A stretch of 64,000 bases of DNA from positions 1 to 64,000 of the forward strand of contig JAIXUE010000003.1 in assembly GCA_027483605.1 (NCBI GenBank), read 5' to 3'. A program made the position numbers and the translations under genes. The stretch comes from Cryomorphaceae bacterium. Its GTDB lineage: Bacteria; Bacteroidota; Bacteroidia; Flavobacteriales_D; Crocinitomicaceae. Below, in pieces: positions 21,507 through 29,810 of this stretch. The notes under the pieces are model-generated. The model searched no databases and was not told the DNA's origin. It was given only the letters and a program-made list of their open reading frames with translations. The first letter of the stretch is position 1. Every line of letters starts with the position of its first letter.

Positions 21507-23930
21507 CTAGTTGAGCCACTTCAAAATCACTGCGCTCAAACTTATGGAGCACCCCGCCACTAGAGTACTCCAAAAAGTGGGGAGTTCAAAATTAAATGCA
21601 TAACGCCACGTAGGTATGCTGCTGATGAGCAGCAGGCCTAGCAAACTTAAAATCAGGATGGACCACGTGATCCATCCTGATTCTTTTAATACCTGCCAAC
21701 TTGTTTTGGTTTTCGAGAGCGTGTGTAAGATCAAAAGCAGATTGCTAAGCACCAGCATTGCAAAAACAAGGTAGCGCTGCTGCGCTGCTGTTTCTAATTG
21801 CGTACTGCTAAACAAATAAGTCCCTAGGATGCCAAAAAATACAATAAGTCCATCACTCATGCTTTTGAAGAGGTCTTTTTTGGTGATCAACTTTCCCTTC
21901 AAATCTGGTGGAGGCAAGTGCATGGTATTTTTTTCTTTGGGTGCGTTTTCAAAAGCGAGCGAGCAAGCCGGATCAATGATCAACTCTAAAAACGCAATGT
22001 GAAACGGCAATAGAAAAACGGGCATGGATGTAAAAAGTGCAGGTAAAATACAGAGTCCGATAATCGGGATGTGTACGGCAATGATGTAGCGCAAGGCATT
22101 TTGGATTTTGTTGATCAAATGCCTGCCCGTTGATATCGCAGCAATAAGTGAAGTAAACTGATCATTTAAGAGCACTAAAGATGCAGCTTCTCTTGCTACA
22201 TCTGCACCTTTTTCGCCCATTGCAATGCCAATATCAGCAGCCTGAAGCGCTGGCGCATCATTGATGCCATCGCCAATCATGGCCACCACCTCCCCTCTTG
22301 CCTGTAGCAAGCGCACCAGTTCTAATTTCTGCGCAGGCAGTATCCTTGCGAAAATATTTGCCTTTGCGATATCTGCGTCGTCAAGTGCGAGGCCAGCCGC
22401 TGCCTTTTGCTGGCCATTTATCAAATCAAACGGTGCTGAAAAGCCTGCTTTATTTGCGATGGAGCAGGCTGTCAGCGGATAATCTCCAGTGATCATCATG
22501 ACGCGCACACCAGCTTGCTTCAATTTTCTCAGCGCAGCCGGAACGCCGCGCCTAATGGGGTCTTCAAAGCCAATGAAACCCACTAATTCAAATTCAATAT
22601 CGCGTATGGATGCTGGGAGGTGTTTTGTATTTTGACGCGCGCGTGCAAAGCCCAATAAGCGCTGCCCATCTTTGGCGAGCTGGTCTATGCTTTGCGCTAT
22701 TTTCAAGCGCGCATTTTGATCTAATTGACAGAGTTCCATGATTGTTTCTGGCGCGCCTTTACCGTAGACATTGTATGCTGAGCTATCTAGCGCATAAAGA
22801 TGTGCCATAGCGAAACATTGACTGCTGATGGGGTAGTTTTTTAGGATGTCAAGACTTGTCTCTGTAGACAAACGATTGAAGCGTTTGCGAATAGCGCTTT
22901 CCATGGCATCATGACTAAAAATTGGTGTTGCCAAAAGCGCTGTTTGTGCAAGTGTATCTGTTGTTGCAGTTTCATAGGGAAACAAGGTTCTGATCGTCAT
23001 TTTGTTTTGCGTGAGCGTGCCTGTTTTATCAGTACACACGACCGATGTAGAACCAAGTGCTTCTAGTACAGAGATGCGTGAGGTCAGTACGTTTTGACGG
23101 GCTAAGCGCCAAGCGGCAAGACTAAAAAAAAGCGTCAAGACCATCGGAAATTCTTCCGGCAATATAGCCATTGCTGTAGAAAGGCCATTGAGAATAGCTT
23201 CGAGTATGCCACCTCGAGTGAGTGCAAAAACAACCGTAATGAGAGAGGCAATACTCAGCGCAAGCACAAACGACCAAGAAATAAATAACTGAATAGATTT
23301 TTGAAAAGGGCTCGGGCGTTTGGACTCGTTGGCCTTCAGCAATGTACTGATTTTGCCGATGGCAGCATTTTTGCCAACCGCAGAAACTTGCATAACACCT
23401 TCGCCATGCAGCACCATTGTCCCACCATATAGCTGGCTGCCAATTTGCGTTTTTTCTACAGCGATCGCTTCTCCGGTCAGCATGGATTCATCAATTTTTA
23501 GATACGTTCCATTGACTAATTGACCGTCTGCCGGAATGCGCGTTCCTTCTTTGAGCAATACGCTATCCCAAACCACCACCTCTTGACGTTTGATCAGCAA
23601 CTGCTTGCCATCTCGAATGACCATGCTGTTTGGCTGAGCAAATTCCTCAAGCGCAGCTAGCACACGCGCAGTTCGGTAATTGCGGTAAAATGAACTGAGA
23701 AAAACCAATGTAGTCCAGCCTAAAAAGACAAGTCCTGACCAAAAATCGCCGAGTAACAAATAAATGATGGCGCAGGCAAATAGCAGCAAGAGCATAGGTT
23801 CGTTGGCGCTTTTCAAAGTGCGTTTCCAAAAAGATGCTGTCGATTTTTGTAGGGTGTTAGCGCCATGGCTGAGGCGCTGTTGCTGAACTTGTTTTTCGTT
23901 GAGACCCTTTTGGTATGGAGGAATGTGCAT
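21507..23930 (-). CDS. P-type cation-transporting ATPase (P2-like)
   Basis: 807 residues. Actuator DESMLTGEA, phosphorylation DKTGTLTQNKM (Asp about residue 300), and MIGDGINDAPALQAADIGIAMG of the hinge are all present, with about eight to ten membrane helices. In TM4 the ion-binding motif of calcium pumps, PEGLP, is replaced by PEEFP. This variant marks a bacterial subgroup of unknown or debated ion specificity. It should pump a cation (Ca, Mn or other) out of the cytosol using ATP. It is a single-gene unit. Confidence 0.9.
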   Translation of the reverse strand: MHIPPYQKGLNEKQVQQQRLSHGANTLQKSTASFWKRTLKSANEPMLLLLFACAIIYLLLGDFWSGLVFLGWTTLVFLSSFYRNYRTARVLAALEEFAQPNSMVIRDGKQLLIKRQEVVVWDSVLLKEGTRIPADGQLVNGTYLKIDESMLTGEAIAVEKTQIGSQLYGGTMVLHGEGVMQVSAVGKNAAIGKISTLLKANESKRPSPFQKSIQLFISWSFVLALSIASLITVVFALTRGGILEAILNGLSTAMAILPEEFPMVLTLFFSLAAWRLARQNVLTSRISVLEALGSTSVVCTDKTGTLTQNKMTIRTLFPYETATTDTLAQTALLATPIFSHDAMESAIRKRFNRLSTETSLDILKNYPISSQCFAMAHLYALDSSAYNVYGKGAPETIMELCQLDQNARLKIAQSIDQLAKDGQRLLGFARARQNTKHLPASIRDIEFELVGFIGFEDPIRRGVPAALRKLKQAGVRVMMITGDYPLTACSIANKAGFSAPFDLINGQQKAAAGLALDDADIAKANIFARILPAQKLELVRLLQARGEVVAMIGDGINDAPALQAADIGIAMGEKGADVAREAASLVLLNDQFTSLIAAISTGRHLINKIQNALRYIIAVHIPIIGLCILPALFTSMPVFLLPFHIAFLELIIDPACSLAFENAPKEKNTMHLPPPDLKGKLITKKDLFKSMSDGLIVFFGILGTYLFSSTQLETAAQQRYLVFAMLVLSNLLLILHTLSKTKTSWQVLKESGWITWSILILSLLGLLLISSIPTWRYAFNFELPTFWSTLVAGCSISLSAVILKWLN

Positions 23931-24112
23931 GAGGCAAGTTACGTTGCTTTCCCCTTGCTTTCATTGTACTTAAATATTGATTTATTGCGCTTTATGAAGG
24001 TGTGAATCATGTAAGTTTTTGAGATAATGCTGTAAGAATCTTCCTTGTAAATCCCCACACCTTTGTGTTAAAGAATTACACAATCCATTCATTCATATCA
24101 ACAGATTTACAT

Positions 24113-24880
24113 ATGGGCAAATTAAATTCAAAAGTAGCATTGGTAACGGGAGCGGCATCTGGTATCGGAAGAGATGTTTGTTACAAATTCTTGGAAGAAG
24201 ATGCTGTAGTCATTGCTGCAGATGTAGATGCATCAGCTTTAGAAGCACTCAAAAAAGAAGCGCCAGGAAAAGGCTTAAGACTGCATGTGATCCAATGTGA
24301 CATTACTAAAGAGCGCGAATTAGAGCGACTGGTAAGTGCTGCAATTCAAGAACAAGGTCATATTGATATTTTGGTTAACAATGCTGGAGTAATGGACAAC
24401 TTCGAGGCTGTTGCCGATGTAAGTAACTCGCAATGGGACCGCATCATGAATGTCAATCTAAGAGGACCATTTATGCTCATGCGCTTGTTGATCCCTCATT
24501 TTTTACACCATAAATACGGTAATATCATTAATATTTCATCGATTGGGGGTTTGCAAGGAGGGCGCGCGGGAGCGGCTTATACGACCAGTAAATTTGCGCT
24601 GAACGGACTCACAAAAAACACGGGTTATTTATATGCTGAACAAGGCATTCGTTGCAATGCAGTCGCCCCTGGTGCAATTGAAACACATATTGGAGACGCG
24701 ATAGATTACACCAAACTTTCCAAGGATATGAGTGAGTTGCTGATTACAGGAATGAAGCTCAATCCAAGGATGGGTAAGCCCAAAGAAATTGCAGAGGTTG
24801 TTTTGTTTTTGGCCTGTGAAGATTCATCGATGATCAATGGTGAAGTGTTGGTTGCCGATGCTGCTTGGACAGCATATTAA
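24113..24880 (+). CDS. SDR-family NAD(P)-dependent oxidoreductase
   Basis: 255 residues from ATG 24113; an upstream GTG frame from 24065 gives an unlikely 16-residue extension. A Rossmann fold with TGAASGIG (about 12-19), AADVDA (acidic end of beta2, NAD-preferring), NNAGV, and the catalytic Ser-Tyr-Lys in ISSIGG and AAYTTSK. The substrate is unknown; the alanine-rich classical SDR pattern suits a small alcohol, sugar or keto-acyl substrate. It lies 104 bp before the YtxH gene, which has its own -7 box, so it may be independent. Confidence 0.88.
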   Translation: MGKLNSKVALVTGAASGIGRDVCYKFLEEDAVVIAADVDASALEALKKEAPGKGLRLHVIQCDITKERELERLVSAAIQEQGHIDILVNNAGVMDNFEAVADVSNSQWDRIMNVNLRGPFMLMRLLIPHFLHHKYGNIINISSIGGLQGGRAGAAYTTSKFALNGLTKNTGYLYAEQGIRCNAVAPGAIETHIGDAIDYTKLSKDMSELLITGMKLNPRMGKPKEIAEVVLFLACEDSSMINGEVLVADAAWTAY

Positions 24881-24934
24881 TTTATATGTAAGCTTTAATT
24901 AAAATATTGTAAATCAATCTAATTCAGCAAATTA

Positions 24935-24942
24935 TATCTTTG
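24935..24942 (+). promoter_or_regulatory. -7 box of the ytxH cluster
   Basis: TATCTTTG, a full match to TAnnTTTG, lies 42 bp before the YtxH ATG. The nearest TTG upstream (24907-24909) is 25 bp away, longer than usual. Confidence 0.55.
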
Positions 24943-24984
24943 ATAAAGATAAAGTAATTCAATATTCACTTAAAACAATCAAAC

Positions 24985-25194
24985 ATGGAAACTCCAAAAT
25001 CAAACACCGCAACCTATGTAACAGTTGCCATTGCCGGTGCTGCAGTAGGAGCGCTAATGGGCGTCCTTTTTGCACCAGACAAAGGAAGTGTCACGCGCCA
25101 CAAACTCTCCGGAAGCGCAAAAAAAATGGCAAGCGATCTTTCTCACAATTTAGGTTTTAATACCGAGAAAGCGCAGTACGCCGAAAAGGATTAA
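24985..25194 (+). CDS. YtxH domain protein
   Basis: 69 residues. An N-terminal Gly/Ala-rich membrane helix (YVTVAIAGAAVGALMGVLFAPDKG), then a basic amphipathic segment; the FAPDKGS motif after the helix is the YtxH hallmark. YtxH proteins belong to general stress regulons in Gram-positive bacteria and are common in Bacteroidetes stress operons; their molecular role is unknown. A structured RNA candidate begins 6 bp after the stop codon. Confidence 0.85.
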   Translation: METPKSNTATYVTVAIAGAAVGALMGVLFAPDKGSVTRHKLSGSAKKMASDLSHNLGFNTEKAQYAEKD

Positions 25195-25200
25195 TAGGTA

Positions 25201-25282
25201 AAAAGGCGAGATGCAGCTACCGTGAGTTAGCACACAATCGGGACGCGTAAATCCAAGGAAAGGTAGTTGCATTGAGCCTTTT
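25201..25282 (+). ncRNA. Candidate structured RNA between ytxH and the holin-X gene
   Basis: An 82-base fold can be read directly. Outer stem AAAAGGC (25201-25207) pairs with GCCTTTT (25276-25282). A symmetrical GAG/TGA loop follows, suggestive of tandem G-A pairs. The inner 11-bp stem pairs ATGCAGCTACC (25211-25221) with GGTAGTTGCAT (25262-25272), with one G-T. The 40-base head could form small hairpins GTG/CAC and GGG/TCC, the latter exposing a self-complementary ACGCGT. An intrinsic terminator follows 8 bp later. It may be a cis-regulatory attenuator for the downstream genes or a 3'-UTR small RNA. I do not recognise an Rfam class. Confidence 0.6.
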
Positions 25283-25290
25283 GCCCTTTG

Positions 25291-25316
25291 AAACCAGCGC
25301 TTGCGCTGGTTTTTTT
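25291..25316 (+). terminator. Intrinsic terminator after the structured RNA
   Basis: AAACCAGCG (25291-25299) pairs with CGCTGGTTT (25304-25312) around a stable CTTG tetraloop, then T's to 25316. It stands 19 bp before the holin-X ATG, with no evident promoter in between, so downstream genes may depend on read-through. Confidence 0.85.
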
Positions 25317-25335
25317 AACCATTAAAATTCAAGCC

Positions 25336-25683
25336 ATGAACGTCGATCATCCTATCAATGAATTTGCAGATCAATTCAAACAATACCTCAAAACAACCAC
25401 TGAGATTGCCAAGTTAGAAGTACTCAAGCGCACTGTACAGTTAAGTGCTCATCTGGTGTGGCAATTATTGCTGTGGGGTTTTCTATTTCTTTTTACCCTC
25501 CTCTCTAGCATGTCGCTTGCATTTTACATCGCTGCGCTCATTGATGACAAAGCGATGGGCTTTGCGCTTGTTGCATCAGGTGTTGGTTTTCTTGCTTTGC
25601 TCTTGCAATTGTATTTAGCCAAGCGCTTGCGCAACTTATTGGAGGTGCAATTACTCAAACGTATGTATCAGGACAGTATTTAA
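25336..25683 (+). CDS. Holin-X / DUF1469-like membrane protein
   Basis: 115 residues from ATG 25336; the longer frame from 25288 would begin within the terminator region. An amphipathic N-terminal segment (about 1-40) is followed by two hydrophobic helices (about 43-67 and 75-97) and a basic tail, the layout of the phage-holin superfamily III / DUF1469 proteins that accompany YtxH in many Bacteroidetes. Despite the name, these chromosomal members are not known to lyse cells; a membrane-stress role is likely. The next gene starts 20 bp downstream. Confidence 0.75.
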   Translation: MNVDHPINEFADQFKQYLKTTTEIAKLEVLKRTVQLSAHLVWQLLLWGFLFLFTLLSSMSLAFYIAALIDDKAMGFALVASGVGFLALLLQLYLAKRLRNLLEVQLLKRMYQDSI

Positions 25684-25703
25684 GCTTAGCTAAATCATAG
25701 AAA

Positions 25704-26087
25704 ATGAAAACGACAGCAGCCATTCAAGAAAGACTTCAGTTACTTTACACCTTGCAAAAAGAACAAGAAGCGCAGGTCACCGCAGGGATCTCTAAACTTT
25801 CGTCGGTATTTACACCAGGGCACATCATCGCCGATCTGATCAGTGCAGTGGTTCCAAAAGCACCTCAAGTAAGTCCTGGGGAACCTCAAAGTTATAGCCC
25901 GCTTTGGGATAAGCTCACCACACAAGTAGGCATCACCTCGCCGCTGGTCAAGAGCACCATTCACCTTGTACTCGATCAGCTCATGACAAAGTGGCTCGAT
26001 GAGCAAGCAACCATCAATGAAGAAAATACAGTCGAAAAAACAGTGAAAAAAACCACTGTGTTGGACCCTTCACTGAATCATTTCTAA
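25704..26087 (+). CDS. Hypothetical protein in the stress-envelope cluster
   Basis: 127 residues, soluble, no signal peptide. The N-terminal half is an amphipathic helix (IQERLQLLYTLQKEQEAQVTAG), followed by a hydrophobic segment FTPGHIIADLISAVVPKAP and a helical C-terminal half. I do not recognise a family. The tail is acidic and basic mixed and ends DPSLNHF. It lies 18 bp before the GH130 gene and is probably translated from the same message as the holin-X gene. Confidence 0.65.
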   Translation: MKTTAAIQERLQLLYTLQKEQEAQVTAGISKLSSVFTPGHIIADLISAVVPKAPQVSPGEPQSYSPLWDKLTTQVGITSPLVKSTIHLVLDQLMTKWLDEQATINEENTVEKTVKKTTVLDPSLNHF

Positions 26088-26105
26088 GGGACCAGATGGT
26101 TAAAT

Positions 26106-27083
26106 ATGATATTATTCAAACGCGCAGGCATTGTGCTCCAATCCACTGCGCTTGCTTTTGAAGCATTGGGCGTCTTGAATCCTGCGGTGATCATACATCA
26201 GGGATTGATTCATATGTTTTATCGGGCGCTTGATCAAGAGGGCGTTTCTACCATTGGCTATTGCCTACTTGCCTCACCAATATCAGTGGCAAATCGTCAT
26301 GAAAAACCCATCTTGGTGGGGCAAACGCCAGCTGAAAAAAAGGGCCTAGAAGATCCGAGAATTGTGTGTATCGACGGTCTGTTTTATTTGAGCTATACGG
26401 CATTTGATGGTTGGAGCGCATTGGGTTCATTGCTTTTGAGTTATGACTTAAAACACTTTTTTGGTAGGAAAGTAATTGTGGCCCAACAACCAATCCATAA
26501 ACGGCAAAAAGGTAAGCCACAACACTTTCGTTGGGACAAAAATTTAGTTTTTTTTCCTAGAAAAATAAACGGAAAAATCTTTTTTATGCACCGCATCAAA
26601 CCACATATTTTATTAAGCTCTGTACACGATATTACGGAGATCACACCCGCATTTTGGGATCAGTCCGCTCACACTATGGTCAATAAGCGGCTGCTGCTCA
26701 ATCCTAGAGAATTGGGCTCCACTTATGTTGGTGCAGGTTGTCCACCTATTGAAACTTTATTTGGTTGGGTATTGATTTACCATGCGGCCTATCAAAACGC
26801 AGCTCAGATCATTTATAAAATACACGTAGCGCTACTCGATCTCGATGACCCAAGTCAGGTGCTGGCCAACCTACCCTATCCTGTTTTAGAGCCTCAAACT
26901 GAATACGAGCGCTTTGGAAATGTCAATAATGTTGTTTTTCCGACGGCTTGTATCCAAATTGAAGACCTTGTATATGTGTATTATGGTGCGGCAGACAGCT
27001 GCATTGCCTGCGCTTATTTTTCGATGTCGGCTTTGCTACAAGAATTATTTAATCACCCTTCAACAAGTGTCTATGAAGCCTAA
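26106..27083 (+). CDS. GH130-family glycosidase / phosphorylase
   Basis: 325 residues with a five-bladed propeller pattern. Signatures of GH130 include LNPAVIIHQGLIHMFYRA, GLEDPRIVCIDGLFYLSYTA, KNLVFFPRKINGKIFFMHR, GAGCPPIET followed by GWVLIYHA, and the late YGAAD. GH130 enzymes are inverting mannoside phosphorylases or, in some clades, hydrolases acting on beta-mannosides. No signal peptide, so a cytosolic substrate is expected. It overlaps the glycosyltransferase gene by 11 bp; the pair probably makes and recycles one glycan. Confidence 0.85.
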   Translation: MILFKRAGIVLQSTALAFEALGVLNPAVIIHQGLIHMFYRALDQEGVSTIGYCLLASPISVANRHEKPILVGQTPAEKKGLEDPRIVCIDGLFYLSYTAFDGWSALGSLLLSYDLKHFFGRKVIVAQQPIHKRQKGKPQHFRWDKNLVFFPRKINGKIFFMHRIKPHILLSSVHDITEITPAFWDQSAHTMVNKRLLLNPRELGSTYVGAGCPPIETLFGWVLIYHAAYQNAAQIIYKIHVALLDLDDPSQVLANLPYPVLEPQTEYERFGNVNNVVFPTACIQIEDLVYVYYGAADSCIACAYFSMSALLQELFNHPSTSVYEA

Positions 27084-29400
27084 AGAACCCAGCAAATTTC
27101 GTATCCTACTGATGTGCAGCTACCCGCCAAGAGAATGTGGTATTGCGACCTATAGCCATGATTTAAGACGGGGCTTAGTCGATAAATTTGGGCAAAATTG
27201 CCAGGTTGATATCTGTGCGCTCCAATCCGGCGATGCCAGTTTTATCTATCCTAGTGAAGTTACACATATTTTAAAGGTTGATGTCAAAAGTGCTTATGCT
27301 CAATTAGCACAAACCCTAGCGCAGCAAAATCATTACGATGCCATTCTCATCGCCCATGAGTTTGGACTCTTTGGTGGCGATTTTGGCCAGGATTTACTTG
27401 GCTTTTTACAGGTCAATAAAATTCCGGTGATCCTTAATTTTCATACGGTACTGCCGGCGCCATGTGCGCAGCGTTATGCGGTTGTGAATGCGCTGATCAG
27501 TGCCGCGAGCGCTGTGGTTTGCATGACGTCAGCGAGTGCTGAACTTTTGCTAAAGGCGTATGTTTGCCCGAAAGAAAAATGCTCGATTATTGCACATGGA
27601 ACGGCGCTTGTTGCTCAACGAAACCAGCAACAACTCAAAACTCAATTAGGTTTGGCAGGAAGGCCTGTGCTGACCACTTTTGGCCTGCTGAGCCGTGGCA
27701 AGAGCATTGAAACCGCCTTGCAGGCATTGGCACTCGTAAAAGCTGATTTTCCCAATTGCTGTTATGTGATCTTGGGTAAAACGCACCCGGAGGTAGCCAA
27801 ACGAGAAGGAGAGCACTACCGTAGGTTTTTGAGCGAACTGACGCAGCAACTTGACTTGAGTTCAAATGTGCGCTTTGTAGACGCATTTGTCGACAACCAA
27901 TTACTCGAAGATTACCTGCAAGCCACAGATATCTATTTGTTTACTTCTAATGACCCCAATCAGGCAGTTAGCGGGACGTTTGCTTATGCGATGGCTTGTG
28001 GCTGCCCAATTGTTTCTACGCCAATTCCTCAAGCCAGAGCAGCGTTGGGCAAAGCAGGTATGGTGGTGGATTTCAATGCGCCGCAGCAAATGGCTAAAGC
28101 CATTAAGCATATTTTTGATGCTGCACCTATTCATACTCAGATGCAGCAAGCCGCATTTCAGCAAAGCAAGCCCTCAGCCTGGCCAAACGTGGCCTTGCAA
28201 TACATGCGTTTAATTGAAAAAATCAATCCATCTGAAAAGAAAAATACATATTTTGAGTTACCAAAGTACAACCTCAATCACCTCAAAAACTGCACGACGC
28301 CAATAGGACTCATTCAATTCTGTAGAGCAGAACAACCGCAACTCGAATCGGGTTATACGCTCGACGACAACGCGCGTGCACTGATTGCACTTGTAGAGTA
28401 TTATGCCATCAAGCCAGAACATAGTTTACTCAAAAACATCGGCATCCATTTTGATTTCATTGAAAGGATGCAATTGGCCAGTGGCCGGTTTATCAACTAC
28501 CTCGATTTCCAAGAAAAGCCTAGTGCTCAAAATTTAAATGAAAACCTTGACGACGCCAACGGTAGAGCCATTTGGGCACTTGGCACAATGGCCTCTTTAC
28601 AGCGCATGTTTGACCCCCTTTATTTGGCAAAAATTCAATTTTTAGTGCAAAGAAGTGTCGAAATGCTACACAAATTAGAATCGCCAAGAGCACTTGCCTT
28701 TTCTATCAAAGGCCTCGTGAAATACAATGAGGTATTTAAAGACCAAAAAATAAGCAGTTTGATTTCCTTAATGGCTCAAAAGTTAGAGCGCTTGTATCAG
28801 TTTCATCAAGAGCCCGGACACCATTGGTTTGAGCCCAAACTTACTTATGCAAATGCTGTTTTACCTGAGGCGCTCCTGATGGCAGCCGATCTTACTCAAA
28901 ACAAGGAACAGCAAGTTGCTGCAAAACAATGCTTTAGTTACCTACTGAATTTATTGTTTAGGGACGAGCAATTTAAAGTGATTTCCAATCAGACATGGTA
29001 TACACCAGGTGAGTCAATTTCTGATGAAGGGCAGCAACCCATCGATGTGTCATATACCATTTTAGCACTTTCTACATTTTATCAAATCACCAAGATAAAT
29101 GCGTACCTTCTACAAATGAAGACGGCATTTGATTGGTATTTAGGTAACAACAGTCTTCATCAGATTGTGTATAATCCGATTTCAGGTGGCTGTCTAGACG
29201 GCATAGAAGCAAATGAGGTGAACATCAATCAAGGTGCCGAATCTACCGTCACTTACTTGATGGCCCGCAACCGGATGGAACTACATTTCAATGATCAAAT
29301 GCTTCAAAAAAATTCTCCAAATACCATCTCACTTCAAACCTCAACTCATGATACATTTAGAAATTTACAAACACAGAAAAGTACAAGCGCTCAGCGCTGA
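27073..29400 (+). CDS. GT4 glycosyltransferase fused to an alpha/alpha-barrel-like domain
   Basis: 775 residues from ATG 27073, chosen because it follows the GH130 gene and starts just before RILLMCSYPPRECGIATYS. Residues about 8-390 are a GT-B fold GT4 transferase (HEFGLFGGDFGQDL, TFGLLSRGKSIETALQAL, SGTFAYAMACGCPIVSTP). Residues about 400-760 are helical with GYTLDDNARALIALVEYY and later repeats of similar spacing, resembling an (alpha/alpha)6 toroid of the kind found in glycan-processing enzymes. It probably transfers a hexose (perhaps mannose) in the cytosol; the second domain may bind or process the product. Confidence 0.82.
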   Translation: MKPKEPSKFRILLMCSYPPRECGIATYSHDLRRGLVDKFGQNCQVDICALQSGDASFIYPSEVTHILKVDVKSAYAQLAQTLAQQNHYDAILIAHEFGLFGGDFGQDLLGFLQVNKIPVILNFHTVLPAPCAQRYAVVNALISAASAVVCMTSASAELLLKAYVCPKEKCSIIAHGTALVAQRNQQQLKTQLGLAGRPVLTTFGLLSRGKSIETALQALALVKADFPNCCYVILGKTHPEVAKREGEHYRRFLSELTQQLDLSSNVRFVDAFVDNQLLEDYLQATDIYLFTSNDPNQAVSGTFAYAMACGCPIVSTPIPQARAALGKAGMVVDFNAPQQMAKAIKHIFDAAPIHTQMQQAAFQQSKPSAWPNVALQYMRLIEKINPSEKKNTYFELPKYNLNHLKNCTTPIGLIQFCRAEQPQLESGYTLDDNARALIALVEYYAIKPEHSLLKNIGIHFDFIERMQLASGRFINYLDFQEKPSAQNLNENLDDANGRAIWALGTMASLQRMFDPLYLAKIQFLVQRSVEMLHKLESPRALAFSIKGLVKYNEVFKDQKISSLISLMAQKLERLYQFHQEPGHHWFEPKLTYANAVLPEALLMAADLTQNKEQQVAAKQCFSYLLNLLFRDEQFKVISNQTWYTPGESISDEGQQPIDVSYTILALSTFYQITKINAYLLQMKTAFDWYLGNNSLHQIVYNPISGGCLDGIEANEVNINQGAESTVTYLMARNRMELHFNDQMLQKNSPNTISLQTSTHDTFRNLQTQKSTSAQR

Positions 29401-29722
29401 TTTCAGCACCTTTTTTCCTGATTTAATGCTCTGTCTTTACTACAAACCAGCAGCACCTCATGACCATGCCAAGCACGCTCATTTGAGGCATACCAAATTA
29501 GCAAATGGCACCAAAGACCTCTTAGCAGATTGTAGTTCAAATGGACACGAAGGCTTGTTTGTTTTTGATCCTACACTCAGCGTCAAGGAATTCAGGGCGC
29601 AATTGCTCATTGAATTTGGGCTGCACGCAGAAGTGTATCAGCGCGTGGGCAAGCATGAGTGGTCTACCTTCTCTGCGTCCGATGACCATATTTTAAATGA
29701 GGTTCCGTTTAAACTTCATTAA
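29348..29722 (+). CDS. Hypothetical protein at the end of the glycan cluster
   Basis: 124 residues from ATG 29348, which overlaps the glycosyltransferase by 53 bp; an even earlier frame start at 29291 is less likely. No membrane helix. Noticeable features are a His-rich stretch HDHAKHAHLRH (about 40-50) and a C-terminal KHEWSTF near residue 108. I do not recognise a family. The heavy overlap suggests it is coupled to the glycosyltransferase. Confidence 0.55.
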   Translation: MIHLEIYKHRKVQALSADFSTFFPDLMLCLYYKPAAPHDHAKHAHLRHTKLANGTKDLLADCSSNGHEGLFVFDPTLSVKEFRAQLLIEFGLHAEVYQRVGKHEWSTFSASDDHILNEVPFKLH

Positions 29723-29810
29723 AAGATTGAAATAGATGTAAATCAAAAAAATAATGATGCAAAAACATCCAAATAAAGGCTTTCTAATTTAGCAACACAA
29801 CCTCATTGTT

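Noticed and set aside
25222..25261. Head of the structured RNA as a c-di-GMP-I riboswitch
   Set aside because: GGGACGCG resembles part of that aptamer, but the rest of the conserved core and the second helix are missing; SRP RNA and hammerhead patterns were also absent.
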